NCBI GenBank assembly: GCA_016713735.1
Contig: JADJOP010000042.1
Span: 1-64,000 of the forward strand
DNA length: 64,000 bases
Direction: 5' to 3'
Source of the DNA: Bryobacterales bacterium
Lineage (GTDB): Bacteria; Acidobacteriota; Terriglobia; Bryobacterales; Bryobacteraceae
The position numbers and the translations under genes are program-made. Under the pieces are notes generated by a model. That model did not search any database and had not been told where the DNA came from. It saw only the letters and a list, made by a program, of their open reading frames with translations. Positions within the stretch are counted from its first letter, which is position 1; each line of letters opens with the position of its first letter. Below, piece by piece: positions 45,261 through 55,500 of this stretch.

Positions 45261-46235
45261 TCAGCAATATCCGTTCTCCCGAAACCAGGTGACCGCGCGG
45301 GCCAGGGCGTCGCCGACCGGCTGCGGTGCAAAGCCAAGCTCGCGCCGGGCCTTGTCGCAGGATACCCACATTTTCTTGCGCGCCATGCGAACGCCCTCCA
45401 GCGGGGCGCGCGGCTCGCGGCCGGTGAGGCCGGCCCAACCCGTGCTGATGAGGCCGATGGCGTAGGCGGCGGGGTAGGGAATGCGCACGGCTGGAGCGCG
45501 GAGGCCGCAGAGGAGGGCGAGGCGTTCGAGGATTTCGCGCAGCGTGAGGTTCTCCGAGCCGAGAATGTAGCGCTCGCCGGGGGCGCCGCGCTCAGCGGCC
45601 AGCAGGTGGCCGGCGGCGCAGTCGCGCACATCGATCAGGTTGAGGCCGGTGTCGACATAGGCGGGCATGTCGCCGCGCAGGAAGTCGAGAATGATCTTGC
45701 CGGTGGGTGTGGGCTTTACGTCATGATCGCCGACGGGCGCGGTGGGGTTGACGATCACCACCGGACGGCCGCGCTTTGCCTCACCCAGCGCGACCTCTTC
45801 GGCGAGGAACTTGGAGCGCTTGTAGTGGCCGGTCATTTCGTCGAGCGTAACGGGCGTGGACTCATCGCCGGGCGCGCCCCGCGGCAGGCCGATGCAGCCG
45901 ACCGTGGAGGTGTAGACGAAGCGCTCGACACCGGCCTCCCAAGCGGCCCCCATCAGGTTGCGCGTGCCGTCGACGTTGGAGGCGTAGAGATCACTGGGGT
46001 TGCGCGACCAGAGGCGGTAATCGGCGGCGGCGTGGAAGACGGCGTCGCAGCCGACCACTGCGGCGCCCAGCGAGGCGGCATCGCGCAGATCGCCGCGCAC
46101 CACTTCCCCGCGCAGGCCCTCCACGGCGCTGCCGGGGCGCAGCAGGAGGCGCGTGGCGTGACCACGTTCCTCCAGCGCGCGGGCGATATGCCAGCCGAGA
46201 AATCCCGACGCGCCCGTAATCAGGGTGAGTGCCAT
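45261..46235 (-). CDS. hpnA: Hopanoid-associated sugar epimerase/reductase HpnA
   Basis: This 324-residue short-chain dehydrogenase of the extended type has the NAD motif TGASGFLGWHIARAL, DAVFHAAADYRLW, FVYTSTVGCIGLP, the catalytic YKRSK, VVIVNPTAPVGDHDVKPTPTGKIILDFL and NLIDVRDCAAGHLLA. The DVKPTPTG segment is specific to the HpnA family. The family is consistently found in hopanoid clusters; its exact substrate is not settled. It is 9 bases after shc. Confidence 0.93.
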   Translation of the reverse strand: MALTLITGASGFLGWHIARALEERGHATRLLLRPGSAVEGLRGEVVRGDLRDAASLGAAVVGCDAVFHAAADYRLWSRNPSDLYASNVDGTRNLMGAAWEAGVERFVYTSTVGCIGLPRGAPGDESTPVTLDEMTGHYKRSKFLAEEVALGEAKRGRPVVIVNPTAPVGDHDVKPTPTGKIILDFLRGDMPAYVDTGLNLIDVRDCAAGHLLAAERGAPGERYILGSENLTLREILERLALLCGLRAPAVRIPYPAAYAIGLISTGWAGLTGREPRAPLEGVRMARKKMWVSCDKARRELGFAPQPVGDALARAVTWFRENGYC

Positions 46236-46244
46236 GATGCGTCG

Positions 46245-48173
46245 CTACCGCCGTGCACCCTGGCGCAGCTTGCGATAAGTGGAGAGGGCAAGGAGCGGGA
46301 ACGAGTCGCGATAGAGGTGGTACTGCAGGTAAAAGACACGCGGGAAGCCTGTGCCGGTGGCGAGTTCCTCGCGCCAGCGTCCCTCGGGCCCTTGTGTGTT
46401 GAGGAGAAACTCGATGCCGTTCTGGACGCTGAGGCTGTTTGTATCGCCGCCGGCGATGAGCCCGAGCACGGCCCAGGCGGTTTGTGAAGCCGTGCTGGGG
46501 GCGGGCACGAAGGCATTCTGATCGTAGCTGGCGCAGCTCTCTCCCCAGCCGCCGTCGGCGTTTTGAACGCAGCGCAGCCATTCGCCGGCGCGCAGGATGG
46601 CCGCTTCGCGGTCACTCACGCCGGCCGCTTGCAGGCCGCGCAGGGCCAGGAAGGTGCCGTAGACATAATTGACGCCCCAGCGGCCATGCCAGCTGCCGTC
46701 GTCCTCCTGCGTCCGCAGCAGATAGGCCACGCCGCGCTGGATGGCGGGCGAATCGGGTTCGACCCCGCTGGCGACAAGCGCTTCCATCACGCGGCCGGTG
46801 ATGTCAGGGCAGGTGGGGTCGAGCATGGCGTTGTGGTCGGCGAAGGGAACGGCGCTGAGCATGTCCCAGTTATTGTCCACGTCGAAGGCGGCCCAGCCGC
46901 CGTCTTTGGACTGCATGGCGAGCAGCCAGTTGGTGGCGCGCTCGATCACCTTGCGCTGATAATCGCCGCGGCTGCTCTTGGCCTGGCTGAGAGCGATCAG
47001 CACCATCGCGGTGTCGTCGATGTCGGGATAGAACTCGTTGGCGAACTCGAAGTACCAGCCGGAGGGCTCAACGTTGGGGCGCTTCACGCTCCAATCGCCC
47101 TTGCGGCGGACCTCCTTGGTGAGCAGCCACGAGGCGGCGTGCTCCAGCACGGCTGGGGCTCCCATGCCGCTCTCGCCCATGGCATGGGTGAGAATGGCGG
47201 TGTCCCACACCGGCGAAAAACAGGGCTGAAAGAAGAAGCCGCGCTCGTCATCCACCATGAGGGCTTCGAACTGGCGCAGGGCCTCCTGGCGGTCGGGATG
47301 ATCGGCGGCATAGCCGAGAACGTCGAAAGCCATGATGGCGTACATCATGGGCGGGTAGATGGCGCCCAGGCCGCCGGAATAGCGCGTGCGCTCCACCATC
47401 CATTGCTCGCAACGGCGAATGGCCTTGCGGCGGATGGCGGTGGGACCGAAGCGCTCCCACACCTTCAGAGCGGCGTCTACGGTGAGAAAGAAGTTGTGCC
47501 AGCTGAAGAAACCCTCGCCGTTGAGGAAGCGCGGCGGAGCGCCTGGCCCCCACAGCTCCTTGAGGTCAAACCTGGCGGGGACTGGGCGGTTAGGGTTGGC
47601 GGCATGGACGATGGCCAGCGGCACGACGATGGCGCGCGACCAGGAGGACATCTCGTAGAGGAAATTGCCGAACAGGATCAGCTCCGGCGGCACGCTGGGC
47701 GTGTACTGGCGCGGGTAGAGGCCGAACAGGCTGAGGTTGAGTTTGACGTAGCTGTTGGCCTTCTGCAGGCCGCCGCGCTCGAGGATGCGCTCGCGGGCCT
47801 GGGCCAGGCGCGGGTCGTCCACGGGGATGCCGGAGAGCTTGAGGGCAAAGTAGGCTTTAACGGTGGCGTTGAGGTCGGAGGGACCGCCGGGAAAAATGTT
47901 GAAGCCGCCGTCGGGCAACTGGCGCTGGAGGATGGAGGCGATGGCGCGGTCCACCCGCGGGTGGTTGGGAGGACTCCACACACCGTTGACGGGCGGGTGC
48001 AGCCAGAGTTGGAGAAGGATGTAGTCGGATTCGAGTGTGCTGTCGGCGGTCAGGTCGCCCCACCAATAGCCGTCGGTGTGCTGGGCGGCGGACAGCGAGA
48101 CCACGGCTTTGCGAATCGCCTGCTCACAATTCGTGTCGAGCGAGTGCGCGAGTTGGATGCCGGTACTGCTCAT
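46245..48173 (-). CDS. shc: Squalene-hopene cyclase
   Basis: This 642-residue membrane-associated cyclase turns squalene into hopene and hopanol. The catalytic acid motif DIDD is at residues 384-387 (in EFYPDIDDTAMVLIALS). Several QW repeats are visible (QLPDGGFNIFPGG, AMQSKDGGWAAFDVDNN, RTQEDDGSWHGRWGVNYVYGT, CVQNADGGWGESCASYD). GRWGVNYVYGTFLAL and FYLQYHLYRDSFPLLAL are typical of bacterial cyclases. Its start overlaps the ispH stop by four bases, which couples precursor supply and cyclisation. Confidence 0.97.
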   Translation of the reverse strand: MSSTGIQLAHSLDTNCEQAIRKAVVSLSAAQHTDGYWWGDLTADSTLESDYILLQLWLHPPVNGVWSPPNHPRVDRAIASILQRQLPDGGFNIFPGGPSDLNATVKAYFALKLSGIPVDDPRLAQARERILERGGLQKANSYVKLNLSLFGLYPRQYTPSVPPELILFGNFLYEMSSWSRAIVVPLAIVHAANPNRPVPARFDLKELWGPGAPPRFLNGEGFFSWHNFFLTVDAALKVWERFGPTAIRRKAIRRCEQWMVERTRYSGGLGAIYPPMMYAIMAFDVLGYAADHPDRQEALRQFEALMVDDERGFFFQPCFSPVWDTAILTHAMGESGMGAPAVLEHAASWLLTKEVRRKGDWSVKRPNVEPSGWYFEFANEFYPDIDDTAMVLIALSQAKSSRGDYQRKVIERATNWLLAMQSKDGGWAAFDVDNNWDMLSAVPFADHNAMLDPTCPDITGRVMEALVASGVEPDSPAIQRGVAYLLRTQEDDGSWHGRWGVNYVYGTFLALRGLQAAGVSDREAAILRAGEWLRCVQNADGGWGESCASYDQNAFVPAPSTASQTAWAVLGLIAGGDTNSLSVQNGIEFLLNTQGPEGRWREELATGTGFPRVFYLQYHLYRDSFPLLALSTYRKLRQGARR

Positions 48174-49165
48174 ACAGTGATCGTCGTCAGCCTCTGCGAG
48201 GCCAACTGCAGCTCCGCGGGCAACGAGAACCGCACGTCCTCATCCTTAATCTCCACTTCCTCCACAGTCGCAAAGCCAAAGCGCGTCTGCAAGGCGCCGA
48301 TCAGGCCCTGCACCAGGTTTTCCGGCGCCGAAGCTCCGGCCGTGACGCCCACGGTGGTTGCCGAGGCGAACCACTCGGGCTTGAGGTCACGATCATCGTC
48401 GACGAGGTAAGCCGGTACGCCCGAGTTAACGCACACCTCCACCATGCGCCGGGAATTGGAGCTGTTCTGCGAGCCGACCACCAGGAGCAGGTCGATGCGC
48501 GGGGCCACGGCCTTCACGGCCAGCTGGCGGTTCTCCGTGGCGTAACAGATGTCCTGCGCCGGCGGCCCGTGCATTTTGGGAAAGCGCTGCTTGAGCACCT
48601 CGACAATGCCCTTGGTCTCATCCAGGCTGAGGGTGGTTTGGGTGAGGTAGACAATGCGGTCGGGATTGGGAACCTCAACCGTGGCGGCCTCGGCCTCGTC
48701 ACTGACGACGATGGTCGCCGCCGGCGCTTCGCCCATCGTGCCGATCACTTCATCGTGATCGCGGTGGCCGATGAGCAGGATGGTATAGCCGTCGCGGGCG
48801 AACTTGAGCGCCTCCAGGTGGACTTTGGTCACAAGCGGGCAGGTGGCGTCGATGACATTCAGCTTGCGGGCCGTGGCCTCGCCGCGCACTTCGGGCGAGA
48901 CGCCATGAGCGCTGAAAATGACGCGCGATCCGGCCGGCGCTTCCGGCAACTCATCAATGAAGATGGCGCCCATGTCGCGCAGTTCCTCCACGACGTGGCG
49001 GTTGTGGACGATCTCCTTGCGCACGTAGATCGGTGCACCGTAGAGGCCCAGTGCAATCTTGACCACATCGATCGCCCGCACGACTCCAGCGCAAAAACCA
49101 CGAGGAGTGAGAAGCAGGATCTGTTTGGAGTGGCCACCACTTGTCCCAGCGGAAGCTACAGGCAT
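48170..49165 (-). CDS. ispH: 4-hydroxy-3-methylbut-2-enyl diphosphate reductase
   Basis: IspH is the last enzyme of the methylerythritol phosphate pathway, making IPP and DMAPP. The 331-residue protein carries the three Fe-S cysteines Cys25 (PRGFCAGVVRAI), Cys109 (VIDATCPLVTKVH) and Cys207 (QDICYATENRQ). It also has His54 (IVHNRHVVE), His87 (FSAHGVSPEV) and SQNSSNSRRMVEV. It is the first gene of the hopanoid operon, so isoprenoid precursor production and hopanoid synthesis share a promoter. The start is only about eight bases from the predicted transcription start. Confidence 0.97.
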   Translation of the reverse strand: MPVASAGTSGGHSKQILLLTPRGFCAGVVRAIDVVKIALGLYGAPIYVRKEIVHNRHVVEELRDMGAIFIDELPEAPAGSRVIFSAHGVSPEVRGEATARKLNVIDATCPLVTKVHLEALKFARDGYTILLIGHRDHDEVIGTMGEAPAATIVVSDEAEAATVEVPNPDRIVYLTQTTLSLDETKGIVEVLKQRFPKMHGPPAQDICYATENRQLAVKAVAPRIDLLLVVGSQNSSNSRRMVEVCVNSGVPAYLVDDDRDLKPEWFASATTVGVTAGASAPENLVQGLIGALQTRFGFATVEEVEIKDEDVRFSLPAELQLASQRLTTITV

Positions 49166-49179
49166 AGTGTGTATACCCG

Positions 49180-49188
49180 ATTATAGCA
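49180..49188 (-). promoter_or_regulatory. Extended -10 promoter of the hopanoid operon
   Basis: Read on the minus strand, TGCTATAAT is a consensus -10 (49180-49185) with an upstream TGN extension (49186-49188). The ispH ATG begins 14 bases after the hexamer, so the transcript would be nearly leaderless. No good -35 is seen, which is usual for extended -10 promoters. Confidence 0.55.
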
Positions 49189-49242
49189 GCCGGGCCCCGA
49201 TCAGCCCTTGCAACGAGCAACGCCGGGAGCGGGCAACGGAAG

Positions 49243-49887
49243 CTACTGGGCGAGGGAAAAATCGAGGTAGGGCTTGAGGAGCGTTTCCAGCCCGGAGGGC
49301 GTGCGCGCGGCCATCGGAACTTCCTTGACGCCGGGGTAGCGGATATTGAAACGGGAGCCGGAGGTGCGGCGGCGGATCTGCTCCGGGCTCATCGCCGTGG
49401 CGTCGCCGGCGGCGGCGCGTTCCTTCATCCGCTGCTCCTGCTCCAGTCGCTCTTCGCGCAACCGGCGCAGGCGCGTATCGATGTAGCGGCGCTGCGAGGG
49501 CGACGCCGAGCGGCGCTCACGCTCGAGGCGGGTTTCTTCGCTCGACTTTTTCACGGCGCTGTTGGAGGTGGTCATGCGGTCCTTGAACGAACCAAAGCCG
49601 CCCCCGTTGAGGTGAAACTCGATGTGGTCTTTCCTCAGGTGGACTGCGGTCACCTTGACGCGGGCGCCTTTCTTGATGCCAATGCCGTAGCGGCGGATGT
49701 CCTCGGCGATTTGGAAGTCGTTGGTGAGGGAATCCTCACCGGGGCTGAGATCGATGCCGTTGCTGTCTCCGGGCATGTCGAGCCGGGCGATGACGGTGCG
49801 GCCGACAAAGTGTTCGTGCAGCAGTTCCTGTGTCTGCGCCCACAGGGGGGCGAGGATCAGGAGCAGCAGGAGCCCAACGCGAGTCAT
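49243..49887 (-). CDS. Secreted hypothetical protein with charged coil
   Basis: The 214-residue protein starts at ATG 49887 with a signal peptide (MTRVGLLLLLILAPLWA). A beta-rich domain follows (VIARLDMPGDSNGIDL, FQIAEDIRRYGIGIKKGARVKVTAVHLRKDHIEFHL). Residues 100-145 form a highly charged helix (SEETRLERERRSASPSQRRY then RLRRLREERLEQEQRMKERAA), likely a coiled coil. The end (RFNIRYPGVKEVPMAARTPSGLETLLKPYLDF) is conserved-looking. No family is recognised. It stands between the esterase and the hopanoid operon on the minus strand. Confidence 0.75.
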   Translation of the reverse strand: MTRVGLLLLLILAPLWAQTQELLHEHFVGRTVIARLDMPGDSNGIDLSPGEDSLTNDFQIAEDIRRYGIGIKKGARVKVTAVHLRKDHIEFHLNGGGFGSFKDRMTTSNSAVKKSSEETRLERERRSASPSQRRYIDTRLRRLREERLEQEQRMKERAAAGDATAMSPEQIRRRTSGSRFNIRYPGVKEVPMAARTPSGLETLLKPYLDFSLAQ

Positions 49888-49937
49888 GGCGGCTAGGATA
49901 TCATCGGCAGGGCAGTGCGCCGCAGCGCGGGGAGCGT

Positions 49938-51651
49938 TCAGTGCGGCCAGGCGGCCAGCGCGCCGGGCGGGGCGGTGGCCTTCATCCGTTCGACAGCCTT
50001 GGGAATGTACATCTGGTGGTAGCGCAGGCGCGAGATGCCGTTGGGGCGCGTGGGGTCGCCGTTCCAGCAATGCTCGGCGCGATCGCCGTAGGTCACCTCG
50101 CCGCCGTAGTGCGGGGCGGTGGTCGTGTTCAGGAGCTCCTCGGCGAGGTAGACGGCGTTGTTCAGATAATAGTTATCCATGTCGCCGCAATAGAGGTTGA
50201 GCTTGCCGGCGAGCTTACGGCCTAGCTGCCTGGCGGGGTCGTTCCAGTCGCGCTTGAGGATGTGGACGAGGTCGAAGTTCTCGCGCCAGTGGGCGGCGAC
50301 GGTGGGGTCGATGGCGCCGGTGAGCTTGTTGAAGATGGGCTTGGGATAGCCGTCAGCGCCCATGGGCGAGTAGACGGCCTCCCAGATGTCGAACTGGCCG
50401 CCGGATCGTGAGCGGGTGCCGAGGACGAGTTCGAGGTGGTTCATGTCCTCGACAGTGGTGGACACCTCGCCCAGATAGTTACGCTTGCCGGGACGGCGCA
50501 GTTGGCGCACGGCGGAGTCGACGTAGTAGGCGTTCTTGTGCTCGTAGAGGTTGACGGTGGTGTAGGCGCGGAAATCGACCGGGTCCGGGCAGGCGCCGTA
50601 GGCTCCGTTGTAGTCGTCCGGATAGAGCACCTGCGCGGCGAGCGCCTCCCAGCCGCCGGTGGAGCCGCCATACATGAAGCGCGACCAGGGCGTGCCCAGG
50701 CCGCGGAAGGTTTTCTCGATGTAAGGAATCAACTCATAGGTGATGGCGTCGCCGTAGGGGCCGAGGTTGGCTGAGTTCACGGCGTAGGAGTCGTCATAGT
50801 AGGGGTTAGCGTGCTGGATTTCGACGACAATGGCGCGCGGGAAGGTGGGGCTGATCCAGTCCTGGTAAAGCTGCCAGGCGAGTTCCTGCTGCACGATGTT
50901 GTAGCCTTCCATGCGGAAGCGGGCCGAATAGACAGGCTTCAGATTGGGGTCGGGCGGTGTTTCGCGGAAGCCGCCGATGGTAGGCGCGAAGTGGCCGTGG
51001 TAGATCATCAGCGGGTAGCGCGCCTGCGGATTTTCCTGCCAGCCGTGCGGCAGCAGGACGGCCGCGCCGAGGTACATGTCGCGGCCCCAGAACTTCGAGA
51101 GCCGTTCGCTACGCATGCGGATGTGTTTGATGTACTGCGTGTCGGCGACGGGCTTTATGGGCGGGTTCACTTCGGTGAGTTCGAGGCGGAGCGGCGTCTT
51201 GGGCGGCCACTGCACGGTGATCGGTTTCGAGAAGAGATTGCCGGGGGCGCTGCGCCACTGCTGGCCTTCGCCACGGTCCATGGGGAGCTTGACGGTATGG
51301 CCGGCCGAAAGGTGGAAGGTCTCGTATTTGTGAAGGGAGGGCTTGCACCTGATAGGTGCCGGCGGGGATGGCGGCGAGCGAGCGGATGGGCCAGCCGAAG
51401 ACTTTGGCGTCGATGACGGCGGGCGAGCCGGCGCGCCAGCCGTTGACGTCGATGCCGAAGGCGAGGGCTGGGTTGGCGGCATCGTCGGCAACTTTTTCGC
51501 GCGGTTCGCCTTCGCCTTGCGACAGGAACAGCAGCAGCCGGCCATCGAAGGGCCCGTTGTGCTGCGCTGGGTATGTGACGGAGACCGAAGTGGTGGACTG
51601 GGCGGCGGCCATGAGGGCCGCCACGAACAGGGTGGCCAAGGGACGCATCAT
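49938..51651 (-). CDS. Secreted alpha/beta-hydrolase (esterase-like), one frameshift
   Basis: The ATG at 51651 (or 51648) begins a signal peptide MMRPLATLFVAALMAAAQ and an Ig-like N-domain (SVSVTYPAQHNGPFDGRLLLFL). One extra C in the run near 51345-51350 shifts the frame between AGTYQVQALL and HKYETFHLSAGHTVKLPMD. The hydrolase domain follows: YLGAAVLLPHGWQENPQARYPLMIYHG, the nucleophile elbow MYGGSTGGWEALAAQVLYPD (GxSxG with Ser), and the late His in YGDRAEHCWNGD. The layout is that of putative esterase D-like enzymes. About 570 residues result once the base is removed. The reaction is probably ester or peptide hydrolysis in the periplasm; the substrate is unknown. Confidence 0.8.
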
Positions 51652-51725
51652 GGGCGTAGTGTAGCGCGAGGGGGCGGGACCGCGGCGCGCGGCGAAGAAA
51701 ACGCAGCGCGGGCTAGCATGGAGCG

Positions 51726-52529
51726 ATGAAGGAGTTTCGCGTGGCGCTGGCGAACCTGCGGTACCCGGCGACGCCGGCAGAGTCAGTGGACCTGGCGGTG
51801 GAGGCGGTGGAGCGTGCGGGCGAGAGCGGGGCAGCCTTGGTCTGTTTCCCGGAATGCTATGTGCCCGGTTACCGCGCGCCAGACAAAGCCGTGGCCGCTC
51901 CTGACGCGGCATTTCTGGGGGCGGCCCGGGAACGTATCGCGTCGTCGGCGGGGCGGGCGCGCGTGGGCGTCGTGCTGGGCACGGAGCGTGTGACGGCTGC
52001 TGGTGTTGTGGCCACGGCGTTGGCGATCGACGCCAACGGCGCGCAGGTGGGCTTTCAGGACAAGGTGCAGATCGATCCGAGTGAAGAGGCCACCTACTCG
52101 CCTGGTGTGGGGCGGCGGGTGTTCACTGTGCGAGGAGTCACCTTTGGCATCGCCATCTGTCACGAAGGCTGGCGCTATCCCGAGACTGTGCGCTGGGCGG
52201 CGCAGCGTGGCGCACAGGTGGTGTTTCACCCGCACTTTCACGAAGCCGAACCGGGATCGTTCCGGCCCGCCTCGTTTGCGGACCCGGCGAATACGTTTCA
52301 CGAAAAGTCGATGCTCTGCCGCGCGGCGGAGAACAACATCTACTTCGTTTCAGTGAACTGCGCCAGCGAGGGCTCGCCGACGACCTCGGCGGTGATTCGT
52401 CCAGATGGCACAGTGCAATGCTGGCAGCCGTATGGCGAGCAGGGGCTGTTAGTGGCCGATCTCGACCTGACGCTCGCCACGGGGTTGCTGGCGCGGCGCT
52501 GCCAGGCGCCCTACAACAGCGCCTCATAA
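51726..52529 (+). CDS. Carbon-nitrogen hydrolase (nitrilase superfamily)
   Basis: This 267-residue cytoplasmic amidase-like protein has the full catalytic triad: Glu43 in VCFPECYVPGYR, Lys113 in GFQDKVQIDPSEE, and Cys145 in IAICHEGWRYPE. The alpha-beta-beta-alpha core is complete and ends DLDLTLATGLLARR. The family hydrolyses amides or nitriles through a thioimidate or acyl-enzyme intermediate. The Glu/Tyr surroundings do not allow a substrate to be named. It is divergent from the esterase, with a GGAG ribosome site a few bases before the ATG, and ends just before a strong terminator hairpin. Confidence 0.92.
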   Translation: MKEFRVALANLRYPATPAESVDLAVEAVERAGESGAALVCFPECYVPGYRAPDKAVAAPDAAFLGAARERIASSAGRARVGVVLGTERVTAAGVVATALAIDANGAQVGFQDKVQIDPSEEATYSPGVGRRVFTVRGVTFGIAICHEGWRYPETVRWAAQRGAQVVFHPHFHEAEPGSFRPASFADPANTFHEKSMLCRAAENNIYFVSVNCASEGSPTTSAVIRPDGTVQCWQPYGEQGLLVADLDLTLATGLLARRCQAPYNSAS

Positions 52530-52536
52530 ATGACAA

Positions 52537-52562
52537 AAGGGCCAGCCCGTAGGCCGGCCCTT
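52537..52562. terminator. Bidirectional terminator between nitrilase gene and TonB receptor 2
   Basis: AAGGGCC-A-GCC (52537-52547), a CGTA loop, and GGC-C-GGCCCTT (52552-52562) form a ten-pair stem with one mismatch. It has A and T flanks on both sides and sits between the two convergent stop codons. Confidence 0.75.
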
Positions 52563-52598
52563 GTCTGCCCCTTGCGGAGCCACTGAAGCTTCCGCGCT

Positions 52599-55500
52599 CT
52601 AGAAGTCGAGGCGCAGACCCATGGTGATGATACGCGGACCCGACTGCGGGCCGGTGGCCGCGCCGAAGGCGGCGTTGCCGATCGCCCCGTTCACACCGAA
52701 GTTGGTCCGGTTAAACAGGTTGAACATGTCGGCGCGGTAGACGAAGTCGATCGCGCGCGTGTCGTTGAGTTCCCAACGGAAGCGCTTGGAGAGCGAAATG
52801 TTCTCCTCACGCACCATGGGCTGGCGGAATGCCGAGTGGTAGAGCGCCGCCGTGCCGAGTGTGTAGCGCGGAGCCGAGGCGAAGGGCGCGTTGGCTCCCG
52901 AGGCGAAGAAGCGGACGCTGGTGTTGCCGGGATCGAGCGTGGTGTGATCGACGCCGGTCCTCACCGTGCCGTTCACCTGGTTGGCCTTGGTCAGGCGTGA
53001 GAAGAGCGCGCCATTGCCGAGCGGGTTGCCGGGCGTGGCCACCTGGAAGAGAACGCCGGAGCGGTATTGCAGCGCCGCCGAAGCGTTCCAGCCGCCGATG
53101 AAGAAGTTCGCCACGCGGTTGCTGGTGTTGAGGAACTTCTTGCCCTTGCCGACGGGCAATTCGTAGGAGCTGAGCACGTTCAGAATGTGCGGCTGGTCAA
53201 ACGGCAGGTACGACTTCATGTCGTCCAGGTTGTAGGCATCCTGGGCGCCGACATTGAAGTGCTGTGAGAAGATCTGGCGGTAGTGGTTGGCCGCCAGCGA
53301 CTTGCCAAAGGTGTAGCTGGAGAGCAACTGCCAGTCGCCGAAGCGGCGTTCGAGCTTGGCCTGGAAGGCGTCGTACCAGGTCTTGCCATGGCCGGAGTTG
53401 CGGCTGATGACGCCGAAGAACTGCGGGAAGGGGCGCAGGGCCTGGGCCAGCGTCTGGGTGTCGGGGAAGGCGGCGTAGGGCTTGGTGAAGCCGGCGGCCA
53501 CCACGGCCGGATCGGTGATGCGGCGGCCGAGCAGGTCGCCCAGCACGAGGCGGCTGGAGGGCAGTTGGTTGATATCGACGCTCGAATTGAGGCGTTGGCC
53601 GCGGTTGCCGACATAGGCCAGGTCGATGAGGAAGTTCCTCACTTCGTGCTGCAGGTTCAGGCTCCACTCCTGCACGCGCGGCGACTTGCCGTAGGTGCTC
53701 GACATGTGATCCATGTCGCCGGAGAGGATGCCCTGCGTGGCGCTGAGCGATGGCGGGTCGGTGAAGTTGGCCGGGCGGGGCACGCCGCCATCCCAGTTGA
53801 GGGCTGGGTTGAGGCCGTCGGAGACGTAGCTGATGAGGCCGCTGCCGTAGCCGAGACGGCAGCCGCAACCGCCATTGCCGAGGGTCTGGTAGTAGACGCC
53901 CCAGCCGCCGCGGAGGACGGTCTTGTTTGTGAGGCGGTAGGCGAAGCCCACGCGGGGGCCAAGGTTGCTGAAGTCGGTCGGGGCGAAGCGCTTCACATTG
54001 GAGCGTCCGGCGCCGAAGCCGGCAAACACCAGCGTGCCGGGCAGGCCACCCGCGGCGGCATTGGGCTTGGTGAGGTCGATGTGCGAGAAGTCGCCGTTCT
54101 TCTCATGCCAGCCGATGGGAACCTCATAGCGCATGCCAAGGTTCAAGGTGAGGCGCGAGTTCACTTTCCAGTTGTCCTGGATGTAGCCGGCCGTGTAGCC
54201 GTAGCGGATGCCGAAGATCAGGCTTTCGGGAACCACGGAGCGGTTGGCCGTGTCGGCGGCGCCGAGCAACATGCTGGCAAACGCGTTGCCTGTGGTGGTG
54301 AGAGCGCCGGGCGAAGCCGTCTGGGCACGATTGAAAAAGAACTGGCCGTTCGTGCCGGCCAGATCAAGCGGATCGGAGAAGGTGCGCAGGTTGCGCCAAT
54401 CCCAACCAATCTTGATCTCGTGCTTGCCGGTCAAATAGGTGATGCCCTGGGTGAGGTGATAGGTCCAGTTGAACTGGGTGCCGTTGGACACCTTGCCGTC
54501 CTGAACGCCCCAATTCGAAAGCCCGTCGGCTCCGAGGAAGTTCACGCGGGGGAACGCATCGGAGAGCCCGCTCACGCCGGGGATGCCGATCTTGGAGCCG
54601 AAGCCCTTCTGGGCCGGGTTGTCCCAGCCCTGCTGTTGCCGGGTGAAGCTGAAGGTGGAGTGGATGAGCAGCGTCGGCTTGAGCACCAGGTCGTGGTTGA
54701 CGCGGTAGTTCTCCGGGCGCTGTGTGTTCGAGCCGAGGCCGTTGCCGATAGGACCGTCGAAGTTGGTGGTGTTCTGGATGTCCTGGTTCTGGCGGCTCAT
54801 GTAGTAGGACAAGCGATTGCTGTTGGAGAAGGCGTGATCGAACTTGAGACTGTAGTGGTAGTCGTTCACCTTGGAGGTGTTGACGAACGCATAGTTGTTG
54901 GCGATCACCGGGTTGGTGGGGTTGGGAATGAGCGGCAGGATGTTGGTGGCCACGCGCGAAAAGCGGCTGCGCGGAATGAGGTTGCCCGCAAACGGGGTGC
55001 GCGTGTTGCCCGAGGTGGTGGCCGGGTCGTAGACCACTTGCGAACCGGCGAAGTTGCCGTCCTTCCAGGCAGTCTGCGGAACGGTCAGCACGGGAAAGCC
55101 GAGCGAAGCCGGACGCAGGTCCTTGGCGTAGGTAAAGTACCAGAAGGTCTTGTTGCGGCCGTCGTATACCTTGGGCAGCCACACCGGGCCGCCAATGACG
55201 CCGCCCGCCTCGTTGAAGCGTTCTTTGGGGCGAAAACCAGGCGTGCGGCCGGCGACCCGGTTCACGTTGTAGCCAGCCGCGTTGAAGATGTCGCGGCGCA
55301 GGTTCCAAAAAGCGCCGCCATGCAGTTCGTTGGTGCCCGACTTCGTGATGAACACCTCAACGCCGCCGCCGAAGCGGCCATATTCAGAAGAGTAGGTGCC
55401 GGTGAGCAGCTTGAACTCGCCGAACTGTTCGGAGGCGGGGAAGTTGAACGAAACACCGCCGGACTCGGGGATGGTGGCGCTGCCGCCATCGAGGAGAATC

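Noticed and set aside
46563..48410. A 615-codon plus-strand frame opposite squalene-hopene cyclase
   Set aside because: Shadow of shc and the ispH end; no motifs or ribosome site, and it would antisense two well-supported genes.
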